Shown piece by piece: positions 1 through 7,794 of a stretch of DNA of 15,826 bases. The position numbers and the translations under genes are program-made. The notes beneath the pieces were generated by a model. The model saw only the letters and a list, made by a program, of their open reading frames with translations, was not told where the DNA came from and did no database searches. Position 1 is the first letter of the stretch, and the number at the start of each line of letters is the position of its first letter. The DNA comes from Caldifarciminota bacterium 4484_100 (GTDB lineage: Bacteria > Hydrothermota > Tepidihabitantia > SM23-42): assembly GCA_002049785.1 (NCBI GenBank), contig MUKB01000006.1, positions 1 through 15,826 of the forward strand. Direction: 5' to 3'.

Positions 1-48
1 TCAATTAGATATTGAAAAACATTAGTCACTAAGTTAAGACTTTCTGGT

Positions 49-2130
49 TCAGGAGAATTTTTTGGGCTGCCATTTTGTTATTTTAATTACTTTGTAATGT
101 CTTTTGTTTATCTCAACCTCTTCTTCACAAACCTTGCCCAGCAGTCTCTTTGCCACCGGAGCATCATAAGAGATAATACCCTTCTTTATATCGCTGTCCC
201 AGGGTCCGAGGATGGTATATACAGTAATCTTGTTATCCTCAAGTCTCTTCAGGCTAACCTGAGTTCCAATACTTACACACTCGGTATTGATATTTTCTGG
301 GTCTAAAACCCTGGCCTTCCTCAACTGTTCTTCAATTATTCTTACCTTCTGATAGAGCTGGTCCTGTTTCTCCTTTGCTGCCTTATATTCAAAATTTTCA
401 CTAAGATCACCAAATTCTCTGGCTCGACTTATCTCTTTCTTATTTTCAGGGATCTCGACCTTAAGCAGATGTTCAAGTTCCTTCTTTTTCTTTATCAACG
501 CGGATTTTGTGGTCCAGATGAATTCCTCTTCTTTCTCAAAGAACTGAGGAAAATGGTATTCAATAATCCTGAGCATATCATTTTTTTGGTGTTCAGAGAG
601 AATGCTACTTTTTTTCACTGTCTCAGCGATATGTTTTGCCTCATCGGGTTGAGCCTGACTCAGTAACTGGTCAAATTTTTCCAGCGTCAGAATTTTGTTC
701 GTTATCGCCCTCACCCCGGTTATATATTCAAGGCTTTCAAGAATTCGTGGAATGATATTTGGCTTTAGATATTTTTCGAGTTCACCCGATTGGATTCGAC
801 GCAGAAACCACTGATACTGCGCTGGATATTGCCGGGGTAGAGCGAAGATAGTAAAATATATCTCTTCAAATTTCTCCGGTCTTTTTTTAAGTTGAGATGA
901 AATTTCATTTAGCAGTTTAGTATTACCGGTCTTGAAAAAGAGGTCTTCCAGGATTTCATATTTCTCTTCAGGATAATAGATATCCAGTAGTTCCAGTAGC
1001 TTCTTTTGATGTCCAAAGTCAACGATTTCTGTAATAAGTTCAGTTAGCCTATTCTCTTTGATAATCTGCTCAATGGTGCATTGAAATCTGACCTTTTGCT
1101 TGAGTTCATCAAAGAGGAGAAGGATACTCAGGGCAAAACCCGGTTTCTGTTTATAGACTTCATCGGCCAACTTAATCAGTTCTGGTGCAATCTTTTTAAA
1201 GAATTGGGGTAACTGTTTTGCATATTCAAGGGCGAGATGGACCTTTTCTTCTCTCTTTGCGCACCGGAACTGTTCAATCAATTCATCAACCCGGGCCATC
1301 TTCGATTCAGTGTATGCATAGGTCTTTGAGCCCCGACCTGAAATTCTTATGTTTTCATCCTTTTCTAAGGATTTGCGGACCCTTTCCCACCAGCGGTTTA
1401 ACCGTTCTTTTTCAACGATACCCTGAAGATAGTTTTTAATCTGGGTAGCTGAGAGCGGTTCGGAGAAGCTTTTTAGAAGCATCTTTATCAGCTGTATCGG
1501 ATCTTCATCTGCTAACCGCTTAAGGGTTTCCGGCTCTTTAGATCGTTTATAGAGGAAATGGTTATGATTAATCGGTATCAGCAATCCGTTGGCAATATCA
1601 ATTGAAAGAAAATCTTTTCCCTTCTTCTCGAAGTCTATTATAACCTCCCGTTTTGCTGGATTCACATCCTTCACCTCACCCAGACCATACCGCTCAAAAT
1701 AGAAGTATCTTCCAACATCATATTTTATGAACTCCTCAAATTTACTCAGGGCCTTTATAATCGGTGCATCCTGGGTTAGACCTGAATATTTCAGGTATTC
1801 ATCAATATGTTCGTTCTCTTTATATTGAGCTTTAAATAACCCTACTATTCTTTTTCTAATTTCCGAATCTTCTTTTTTAACCCGGAGCATCTTTTTATAT
1901 ACATCCAGAGCCAATTCATATTGCTGGTTTGACTCATAGCTTCCTGCAAGTAGTTCAAGCAGGAGGAGTGCACGTTCATCGTCTTTCTCTGACTTCAGGG
2001 CATCGATTATCTTTAAAAAATCTTTAAGACTAACATCTTTATCGAGTATCATCTCGGTCCAGATGTCTTCCAGAAGGTGAAGGTCCTTTTTCTGAATTGC
2101 ATCAAGGGCACGATCAAGATGGTCTGCCAT
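49..2130 (-). CDS. greA: Giant GreA/GreB-type transcript cleavage factor with long N-terminal extension
   Basis: The last ~155 of 693 residues form a complete Gre factor. A coiled coil (about 540-610) carries the acidic tip GDLSENFEY (574-582), whose Asp575 and Glu578 match the catalytic acidic pair of E. coli GreA. An FKBP-like C-domain follows (about 615-690, with the APVAKRLLGK segment). Gre factors enter the RNA polymerase secondary channel and stimulate cleavage of backtracked RNA. Normal GreA is about 158 residues. The ~535 extra residues are helical and TPR-like at 1-100, then a small beta segment with YGLGEV (about 148-153), a winged-helix-like segment (about 225-275, with RWWERVRKSL), then more helices. 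Chlamydial GreA is also ~700 residues with an N-terminal extension. The ATG has no Shine-Dalgarno and sits 5 nt after a TATAAT box. The gene is divergent from dnaA. The Gre domain is certain; the role of the extension is unknown. Confidence 0.9.
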   Translation of the reverse strand: MADHLDRALDAIQKKDLHLLEDIWTEMILDKDVSLKDFLKIIDALKSEKDDERALLLLELLAGSYESNQQYELALDVYKKMLRVKKEDSEIRKRIVGLFKAQYKENEHIDEYLKYSGLTQDAPIIKALSKFEEFIKYDVGRYFYFERYGLGEVKDVNPAKREVIIDFEKKGKDFLSIDIANGLLIPINHNHFLYKRSKEPETLKRLADEDPIQLIKMLLKSFSEPLSATQIKNYLQGIVEKERLNRWWERVRKSLEKDENIRISGRGSKTYAYTESKMARVDELIEQFRCAKREEKVHLALEYAKQLPQFFKKIAPELIKLADEVYKQKPGFALSILLLFDELKQKVRFQCTIEQIIKENRLTELITEIVDFGHQKKLLELLDIYYPEEKYEILEDLFFKTGNTKLLNEISSQLKKRPEKFEEIYFTIFALPRQYPAQYQWFLRRIQSGELEKYLKPNIIPRILESLEYITGVRAITNKILTLEKFDQLLSQAQPDEAKHIAETVKKSSILSEHQKNDMLRIIEYHFPQFFEKEEEFIWTTKSALIKKKKELEHLLKVEIPENKKEISRAREFGDLSENFEYKAAKEKQDQLYQKVRIIEEQLRKARVLDPENINTECVSIGTQVSLKRLEDNKITVYTILGPWDSDIKKGIISYDAPVAKRLLGKVCEEEVEINKRHYKVIKITKWQPKKFS

Positions 2131-2163
2131 AACCCATTATAATCAAACCGGGTGAAATTTCAA
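2131..2163 (-). promoter_or_regulatory. Promoter of the large greA gene, predicted leaderless
   Basis: On the minus strand, TTGAAA (2163-2158) and a perfect TATAAT (2141-2136) are 16 nt apart. Only five bases (GGGTT) separate the -10 box from the ATG. Transcription would therefore begin at or within a base or two of the start codon, leaving no room for a ribosome binding site. Confidence 0.65.
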
Positions 2164-2368
2164 TATGAACCATAAGCCTGATTCCTGGAGAGGACGGGTT
2201 CTCAAATAGATTAGACAATCTGCGATCAGGATGGTCAGAATCCAGAAGAATTTTTAGTGCTCTATTTTGAATGAATTTAATTTTTGATAATTGGACTAAT
2301 TCATTAAAGTATTTTTTTACGGATGCAATTTTTATGCCGAGAAATTTTTGTATGAATACACTTTTTCC

Positions 2369-2396
2369 TTGACTTTCGCTCTTTTTTGAATAAACT
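2369..2396 (+). promoter_or_regulatory. Probable dnaA promoter
   Basis: TTGACT (2369-2374) and TAAACT (2391-2396) are separated by 16 nt, the same spacing as the rRNA promoters in this window. The predicted start near 2403 gives a ~115-nt leader that contains four DnaA-box-like sites, which fits autoregulation by DnaA. Confidence 0.5.
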
Positions 2397-2415
2397 TATG
2401 GCACATTTTATTTTC

Positions 2416-2512
2416 TTATACACAAAAATTTTTTTGAAAGGATGGAAATGATTAAATTACATAAGATTTTGACGAAAAGATTGTGGATAACTATGTGGAT
2501 TAATGTGGAAAA
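2416..2512. promoter_or_regulatory. DnaA-box cluster upstream of dnaA (autoregulation and/or oriC)
   Basis: Four 9-mers match or nearly match TTWTNCACA. They are TTATACACA on + (2416-2424), perfect TTATCCACA on - (2482-2490), TAATCCACA on - (2494-2502, one mismatch) and TTTTCCACA on - (2504-2512). The last three sit head to tail 12 and 10 bp apart and end seven bases before the dnaA start codon. The surroundings are strongly AT-rich. Bound DnaA would cover the ribosome-loading region as well as the leader DNA. Whether this is the origin or only an autoregulatory site cannot be settled by eye. Confidence 0.75.
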
Positions 2513-2522
2513 CTTGAGATGA
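2448..2522 (+). CDS. Possible 24-residue leader ORF coupled to dnaA
   Basis: An ATG at 2448, five nt after AAGGA, opens a 24-codon frame ending in TGA at 2520-2522. That stop overlaps the dnaA start as ATGA. The peptide begins MIKLHKILTK and is basic with several tryptophans; no family is recognised. dnaA has no convincing Shine-Dalgarno of its own, because the bases in front of it belong to a DnaA box, so re-initiation from this frame would explain how it is translated. A chance frame this short is quite possible; no conservation evidence is available here. Confidence 0.35.
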   Translation: MIKLHKILTKRLWITMWINVENLR

Positions 2523-3838
2523 ACGAAAAGGCAAAAATTACTTGGCAGAATATTCTGGGTTATGTAAAGGAGAGGATAAATCCTCAATCCTTTACGACCT
2601 GGTTCAGCAGTAGTCAGGGTGTTGAATTGAAGGATGATGTTCTTCTGGTTGAATTCCCCAACAACTTTTTTATTGACTGGATTGAGGAACATTACTATAA
2701 TATCCTTGAAGAAGCGGTCAATTCCCTTAATGGAAACAAACTCCGTCTTGCCTTTAAGGCCCAGCGCCAGCAAGCAGACCGTCCTTTGCGTAAAAAGAAG
2801 AGATTTATTATTGCCCAGGACTCATCCAAACTTCAGGAGAGGTTCAGTTTTGAGAACTTTGTGGTTGGTAAAAATAATGAGTTTGCCCATGCAGCAGCAT
2901 TAGCAGTTGCCGAGGCGCCAGGACAGGCTTATAATCCATTATTTCTATATGGTGGTGTGGGGTTGGGCAAGACCCATCTGATGCAGGCGATCGGTAACTT
3001 TGTTCGACACCAATACCAGAACCTGAATGTCTATTATACCCAGGCCGAGAATATTATGACCGAGCTCATCGAAGCGATTCAGAAGAATCAGCAGATGGCA
3101 TTCAAGAAGAAATATCGGACCAAGGATATCCTTTTGATTGACGACATTCAGTTCCTATATGGCAAAGAACGACTTCAGGAGGAGATCTTCCATACCTTTA
3201 ATTATCTCTATATCCAGGGAAAACAGATTGTTATCACCTCAGACCGACCACCCAAGGAGATTCCCACCTTAGAGGAAAGGCTCACCTCAAGATTTCAGGG
3301 AGGTCTTGTGGTCGACCTCCAGCCACCAGACTTAGAGACCAGAATAGCTATTTTACAGAAGAAGGCTGAACAGGATAATGTGCGCATACCGAATAATGTT
3401 GCCTATTATATCGCATCAAGGGTGAAGTCGAATATCCGTGAACTGGAAGGTTGTCTCACCAGGCTTCTTGCAATGGCCTCACTCTCAGGGCAGGAGATCT
3501 CAGAGCAGCTTGCCGAGGAGGTGCTCAAAGAACTTCTGGGTTATAGCGGAAGAATTACCAAAGATATGATTCTTAATGGGGTTATTGATGAATTTGGGTT
3601 CAGCGAAAATGAGCTGAAGGGTAAAAAACGGACCCAGAAACTTGCCCTTGCCCGGCAGACTTCAATGTATCTGATACGCACCTTAATGAACCTCTCCTTT
3701 GCTGAAATCGGCCAATTCTTTGGAGGAAAAGACCATACCACAGTTATCCACGCAATAGAAAAGATTGAAAACCTGAAGAAAACCGACCTCGAATACCGCC
3801 AAAAGTTGGAGAGGATAATTAACAGGATAAATGGTTGA
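2519..3838 (+). CDS. dnaA: Chromosomal replication initiator protein DnaA
   Basis: At 439 residues this is a normal-length DnaA. The order is: N-terminal domain I (about 5-70); a short linker; the AAA+ module with Walker A GGVGLGKT (145-152), Walker B LLIDDIQ (205-211), sensor I around VITSDRPP (238-245), the box VII arginine region RLTSRF (254-259) and the sensor II arginine in SNIRELEG; and DNA-binding domain IV with the signature GGKDHTTVIHA (402-412) that reads DnaA boxes. It opens the replication origin in its ATP form. The start fits the usual DnaA N-terminus but lacks a good ribosome site and overlaps a possible leader ORF. dnaN follows in the same direction after 197 nt, the common dnaA-dnaN order at bacterial origins. 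Confidence 0.98.
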   Translation: MNEKAKITWQNILGYVKERINPQSFTTWFSSSQGVELKDDVLLVEFPNNFFIDWIEEHYYNILEEAVNSLNGNKLRLAFKAQRQQADRPLRKKKRFIIAQDSSKLQERFSFENFVVGKNNEFAHAAALAVAEAPGQAYNPLFLYGGVGLGKTHLMQAIGNFVRHQYQNLNVYYTQAENIMTELIEAIQKNQQMAFKKKYRTKDILLIDDIQFLYGKERLQEEIFHTFNYLYIQGKQIVITSDRPPKEIPTLEERLTSRFQGGLVVDLQPPDLETRIAILQKKAEQDNVRIPNNVAYYIASRVKSNIRELEGCLTRLLAMASLSGQEISEQLAEEVLKELLGYSGRITKDMILNGVIDEFGFSENELKGKKRTQKLALARQTSMYLIRTLMNLSFAEIGQFFGGKDHTTVIHAIEKIENLKKTDLEYRQKLERIINRING

Positions 3839-4035
3839 TAAGATGGGGAAAAGATTTTTTAATAAATTTAAATATCAGGTTATCAAGGTCAATCCACATA
3901 ATTATCAACCGCCTTCAAGAAATTTAGGTGCCAATTTTAAGGGTTTTAAAGACTTATTAACATTTCCACCGATACAACAACAACAGCATATTATTATTTA
4001 TTTATTATTTGCTGTTGTTATTATAAGGAGGCTTT
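3839..4035 (+). promoter_or_regulatory. dnaA-dnaN intergenic region, AT-rich, with long inverted repeat
   Basis: The region is very AT-rich. It contains AACAACAGCA (3979-3988) and its exact complement TGCTGTTGTT (4010-4019) around a 21-nt loop made only of A and T (3989-4009). The right arm ends just before the dnaN ribosome site AAGGAGG (4025-4031). Two degraded DnaA-box-like sites lie near 3892-3908. It could be a cruciform or unwinding element of the origin, or an RNA hairpin controlling dnaN. A 71-codon frame from 3831 covers the area but looks like nothing real. Confidence 0.5.
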
Positions 4036-5130
4036 ATGGAATTTAAGATTGATAAGAACATCTTAGAAAAGACAATGGGTAATATAGTGAAGATCGTCCC
4101 TCCTAAAAGCACCTATACAATTCTGCAGAATATCATAATGGAAGCAAAGGATAATACCATAGCAATTCAGGGCACTGACCTCGATATCTTTGTGAAAAAG
4201 GTAATTCCGGCAGAAGTAAAGGAACCAGGTAAAGTTTTAATTCCAGGAAAGAAGATACTTGAAATTACCCGAGAAGCAAATGCTGAGGAGATAAAGTTTA
4301 AATTAAAGGAACTCAACCTCCAGATCTCAGCGGGTAATGCCCACTTCAATATCCCTTCGCTCGACTATCAGGAATTTCCTGAGGTCCCGAAATTTCCTGA
4401 AAAGAAGTGGTTTGACCTGAGTATCGGTGAGCTTCAGGAGATGGTCAACTCGACAATATTTATGGTTGCCAGAGATATTAGCCGCCGGCCAATGAATGGG
4501 GTATTAATTCAGGTGAAAGACGACGAATTGAGATTGGTAACAACTGATGGAGCAAGGCTGGCTTTGAATAAGCGAAAGAAGATTGAGAATTCTGGAGAAT
4601 TGATTGTTGCTACAAAGCTTTTCGATTTAATTACTACTAATAAACCTGAGGAGAAAATTGAGCTCTATATCGAAGAAAGGATGATGGGTGTAAAGTTTAT
4701 GGATACGACAATAATTGCACGCTTGATTGAAGGTCCATATCCAAAGTATGAAGAGGTAATACCAAAAGCCTTTGTAGGAAATTGCACAATTGAGAAGGAG
4801 ATATTAACCGGCGCATTAAAAAGGGTTTCGTTGGTCGCCAGTCCCCATATCAAAAATGTGAAATTCGATTTTCAGGAATCAAATGTGCTGCTCTCTGCTT
4901 CATCACCAGATTTTGGTGAGGCAAAGGAAAAGGTGCCCTGTGTCTATGAAGGAGAGAAACTCGGGATCTGGTTCAATGCTGGCTACCTATTAGAAATTTT
5001 ACGACACATCAGCGCCCAGGATATAATAATGCAGCTGACCTCTCAATCAAGCGCAGCCTTAGTAAGACCGAAAAGTGAAGAGGAGCTTATTTACCTCTTG
5101 ATGCCATTAAGGATTGATGGATGGGAGTGA
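4036..5130 (+). CDS. dnaN: DNA polymerase III beta subunit (sliding clamp)
   Basis: The 364-residue length is right for a bacterial clamp of three ~120-residue repeats. The family is shown by the N-terminal pattern (MEFKIDKNILEK, then LQNIIMEA), the NTIAIQGTDLDIF segment of the first repeat, the DISRRPMNGV segment of the second, and the C-terminal LLMPLRIDGWE, which closely follows the usual MPLR ending. As a ring-shaped dimer it holds the replicative polymerase on DNA and docks many repair factors. The start is set by a strong AAGGAGG eight to ten bases upstream, preceded by a large inverted repeat. The stop lies two bases before the next gene's ATG, so a secreted-protein gene is transcribed with it. 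Confidence 0.97.
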   Translation: MEFKIDKNILEKTMGNIVKIVPPKSTYTILQNIIMEAKDNTIAIQGTDLDIFVKKVIPAEVKEPGKVLIPGKKILEITREANAEEIKFKLKELNLQISAGNAHFNIPSLDYQEFPEVPKFPEKKWFDLSIGELQEMVNSTIFMVARDISRRPMNGVLIQVKDDELRLVTTDGARLALNKRKKIENSGELIVATKLFDLITTNKPEEKIELYIEERMMGVKFMDTTIIARLIEGPYPKYEEVIPKAFVGNCTIEKEILTGALKRVSLVASPHIKNVKFDFQESNVLLSASSPDFGEAKEKVPCVYEGEKLGIWFNAGYLLEILRHISAQDIIMQLTSQSSAALVRPKSEEELIYLLMPLRIDGWE

Positions 5131-5132
5131 TT

Positions 5133-5591
5133 ATGAAAAGAATACTACTTTTAATACTACTAGTTACTTCAGGAATATCCGCACGTCAACTCGGACTGGG
5201 TATTATAATCGGTAGCCCTACCGGCCTGAGCGGAAAATATTTTTTCGGACCAAAGTCTGCTATAGAGGTAAATGCTGGCTGGTCATTCTGGCGCACCGTG
5301 GGTTTACATCTCACCGGTGACTACCAATTCATATTTCCTCAAACATTTGTTACTGAAGAGGGAAAGAAGATAGAGGGGTTTGACCTATATGCCGGAATCG
5401 GTGGTAGTTTCAGGGTGAAGGAGAAAGAGAATGAAGAGACCGAATTTCATATTGGGTTGAGAATTGGTGGAGGAATAGAATATTCTTTTAGTAAGTTCGG
5501 CACCTTTTTAGAACTCTATCCGGTAGTTGATCTGGTGCCCAGTACAGATTTTGACTTTGAGGGTGGATTAGGTCTTAGGTTCTATTTTTAG
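5133..5591 (+). CDS. Small outer-membrane beta-barrel-like protein, secreted
   Basis: This 152-residue protein starts with a clear signal peptide (MKRILLLILLVTSGISA, cleavage about residue 17). The mature part alternates glycine and aromatic/hydrophobic residues as in short beta strands and ends in FYF; a C-terminal aromatic residue is typical for outer-membrane barrels handled by BamA. An in-frame ATG at 5121 lies inside dnaN, but the ATG at 5133 has GGGAG six bases before it and begins directly with the signal peptide, so it is preferred. It is almost contiguous with dnaN. No specific family is recognised. The first rRNA promoter starts four bases after its stop with no terminator between, so read-through into 23S is possible. 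Confidence 0.75.
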   Translation: MKRILLLILLVTSGISARQLGLGIIIGSPTGLSGKYFFGPKSAIEVNAGWSFWRTVGLHLTGDYQFIFPQTFVTEEGKKIEGFDLYAGIGGSFRVKEKENEETEFHIGLRIGGGIEYSFSKFGTFLELYPVVDLVPSTDFDFEGGLGLRFYF

Positions 5592-5594
5592 GTA

Positions 5595-5622
5595 TTGACA
5601 GATAATAAAATATCGATATAAT
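5595..5622 (+). promoter_or_regulatory. rRNA promoter P1
   Basis: Perfect TTGACA (5595-5600) and perfect TATAAT (5617-5622) with a 16-nt spacer, directly after the preceding stop codon. It is the distal of two promoters of the 23S-5S unit. Confidence 0.85.
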
Positions 5623-5654
5623 GATAGGCTTTTATTTTTAATGCTTTTAGCACC

Positions 5655-5682
5655 TTGACAAAAGGTGAAAATTGATTATAAT
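5655..5682 (+). promoter_or_regulatory. rRNA promoter P2
   Basis: Perfect TTGACA (5655-5660) and perfect TATAAT (5677-5682) with a 16-nt spacer, exactly 60 bp downstream of P1. A second overlapping TATAAT begins at 5682 but would need a 21-nt spacer. The predicted start near 5689 gives a ~60-nt leader before mature 23S. Confidence 0.85.
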
Positions 5683-5709
5683 ATAATAGCTGAAATTTGA
5701 ATTTAATAT

Positions 5710-5721
5710 TGTTCTTTGACA
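5710..5721 (+). promoter_or_regulatory. boxA-like antitermination element of the rRNA leader
   Basis: TGTTCTTTGACA differs from the E. coli rrn boxA TGCTCTTTAACA at two positions, and the following AATTTATCA also matches the E. coli rrn leader. boxA recruits the NusB-NusE (S10) antitermination complex. Its place in the leader of a 23S-only unit is as expected for a complete rRNA transcription unit. Confidence 0.65.
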
Positions 5722-5734
5722 ATTTATCAAGATT

Positions 5735-5743
5735 GGCGGAAGG
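5735..5743 (+). other. Left arm of 23S rRNA processing stem
   Basis: GGCGGAAGG here is the exact reverse complement of CCTTCCGCC at 9442-9450, and GAT on the outer side continues the pairing with ATC at 9451-9453 after one extra T. Together with the mature-end helix this forms the long duplex that encloses pre-23S, the usual RNase III substrate. Confidence 0.75.
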
Positions 5744-6273
5744 TCTTAGGTCCAAGTTACTAAGGGCACATGGTGGATGCCTTGGCATCTGGAGGCGATG
5801 AAGGGCGTGGTAGGCTGCGTTAAGCGTCGGGTAGGTGCGAACAACCTTTGACCCGGCGATGCCCGAATGGGAAAACCCATCCTGTTGAAAGACAGGATAT
5901 CCAGTCTTTATGGCTGGAGGCGAACCAGGGGAAGTGAAACATCTCAGTACCCTGAGGAAAAGATATTTCGAGAGTAGCGGCGAGCGAAATCGAAACAGCC
6001 CAAACCGAACTGCATGTTCAAGCGGGCAAGCGTTGTGCAGTCGGTGTAGTGGGGTTCAGTCGAACCCGATTTGCCCTGAGGGTTGTGGAGTTACAAAATC
6101 TTGGGATAGCCGAAATGTCCTGGAAAGGCATACCATAGATTGTGATAGTCAAGTAGGCGAAATCCTCAAGATCTCCATTGACTGAATTCCCAAATACCAC
6201 GAGATAGGTTATCTCGTGGGAATCTGCCCAAACCACTGGGTAAGGCTAAATACTCCCGGATGACCGATAGTGA

Positions 6274-6307
<34 letters not shown>

Positions 6308-7794
6308 TGGCGGGGAGTGAAATAGAACCTGAAACCATGTGTCTACAATCAGCAGGAATTTTGATCTCTTGGAAGTAATTCCGAGAGGCCATCAAAATGA
6401 CTGCGTGCCTTTTGCATAATGAGCCGGCGAGTTACCCTAACCTGCGAGCTTAATCCTGCTACGAAAGTATCAGGAGTAGGCATAGGGAAACCGAGTCTGA
6501 ATAGGGCGATTTAGTAGGTTGGGATACGACCCGAAACCCGGTGAGCTACCCATGGTCAGGATGAAGTTCCGGTGACACGGAATGGAGGTCCGAACCGGTG
6601 GATGTTGAAATATCCTCGGATGAACTGTGGGTAGGAGTGAAAGGCTAACCAAACCGGGTGATAGCTGGTTCTCCCCGAAATGCTTCTAGGAGCAGTCTTG
6701 GATGTTCAGTAGTAGTGGTAGAGCACTGAATAGAGGAGGACCCTTCGGGGTTCAAATCCAATCAAACTCCTAATGCTACTACTTCACAGTCCAGGAAAGA
6801 GGCAGTGGGGGATAAGCTCCATTGCCGAGAGGGGAATAACCCAGACCGCCAGCTAAGGTCCCTAAGAATTGATTAAGTGGGAAAGGATGTAAAGTGACTT
6901 AAACACCTGGGATGTTGGCTCAGAGGCAGCCATCATTTAAAGAGTGCGTAACAGCTCACCAGCCGAGCCACTTTGCGCCGAAAATATACCGGGGCTCAAA
7001 TCAATCACCGAAGCTGCGGACCTGTATCGCTTAGATACAGGTGGTAGGGGAGCGTTCCATTGTAGGCCGAAGTCTCACCGCGAGGTGGGGTCGACGAAAT
7101 GGAAGTGATTATGCCGGCATAAGTAGCGATAATCTCGGTGAAAAACCGGGACACCGTAAGCCCAAGGGTTCCTGGGGAAGGTTAATCCGCCCAGGGTTAG
7201 TCGGTGCCTTAGTCGAGGCCGAAAGGCGTAGGCGATGGGAAAGCCGTTAATATTCGGCTACCACCTTAGTTTCGTTATGAACTATGGGGGGACGCTGATG
7301 CTACGGGTGGGTCCTGTGTTGGAATACAGGATCTAAACATCTCAAGTGAGACTTCAGGCAAATCCGAAGTCTCTTAATCTTGAGATGTGATGGGGAGACC
7401 CAAAAGGGTCACAAACCCACCCTGAGAATCAGCCGAGAAAAGCCTCTATGTCAGAAACTAAGGTGACCGTACCGGAAACGGACACACGTGGGCGAGGTGA
7501 ATATCCTAAGGTGCTCGGGTGAACCCTCGTTAAGGAACTCGGCAATCTAACCCCGTACCTTCGGTAGAAGGGGTCCCCACTTCGGTGGGGCGCAGTGAAA
7601 GGGCTCTAGCGACTGTTTAACAAAAACACAGGTCTCTGCTAAGCCGTAAGGCAAAGTATAGGGACTGACACCTGCCCGGTGCCAGAAGGTTAAGGAAGGA
7701 TGTTATTCCCGGGATGAACTTCGGTTTAGCCCGGGAAGAAGCTTCTGACCGAAGCCCTGGCAAACGGCGGCCGTAACTCTAACGGTCCTAAGGT

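Noticed and set aside
3831..4046. 71-codon frame between dnaA and dnaN
   Set aside because: It starts inside dnaA, has low-complexity AT-driven composition, runs through the inverted repeat into dnaN, and has no ribosome site.
6712..6765. tRNA-like pieces (GGTAGAGCAC and GGTTCAAATCC) inside 23S
   Set aside because: They occupy the place of the normal 23S segment that has GGGGGTAGAGCACTG in E. coli; no acceptor stem or paired T-stem can be formed.
7280..7440. Second intron or insertion in 23S
   Set aside because: The stretch has the standard arrangement including CAGGCAAATCCG and is only a lineage-specific helix of ordinary length.
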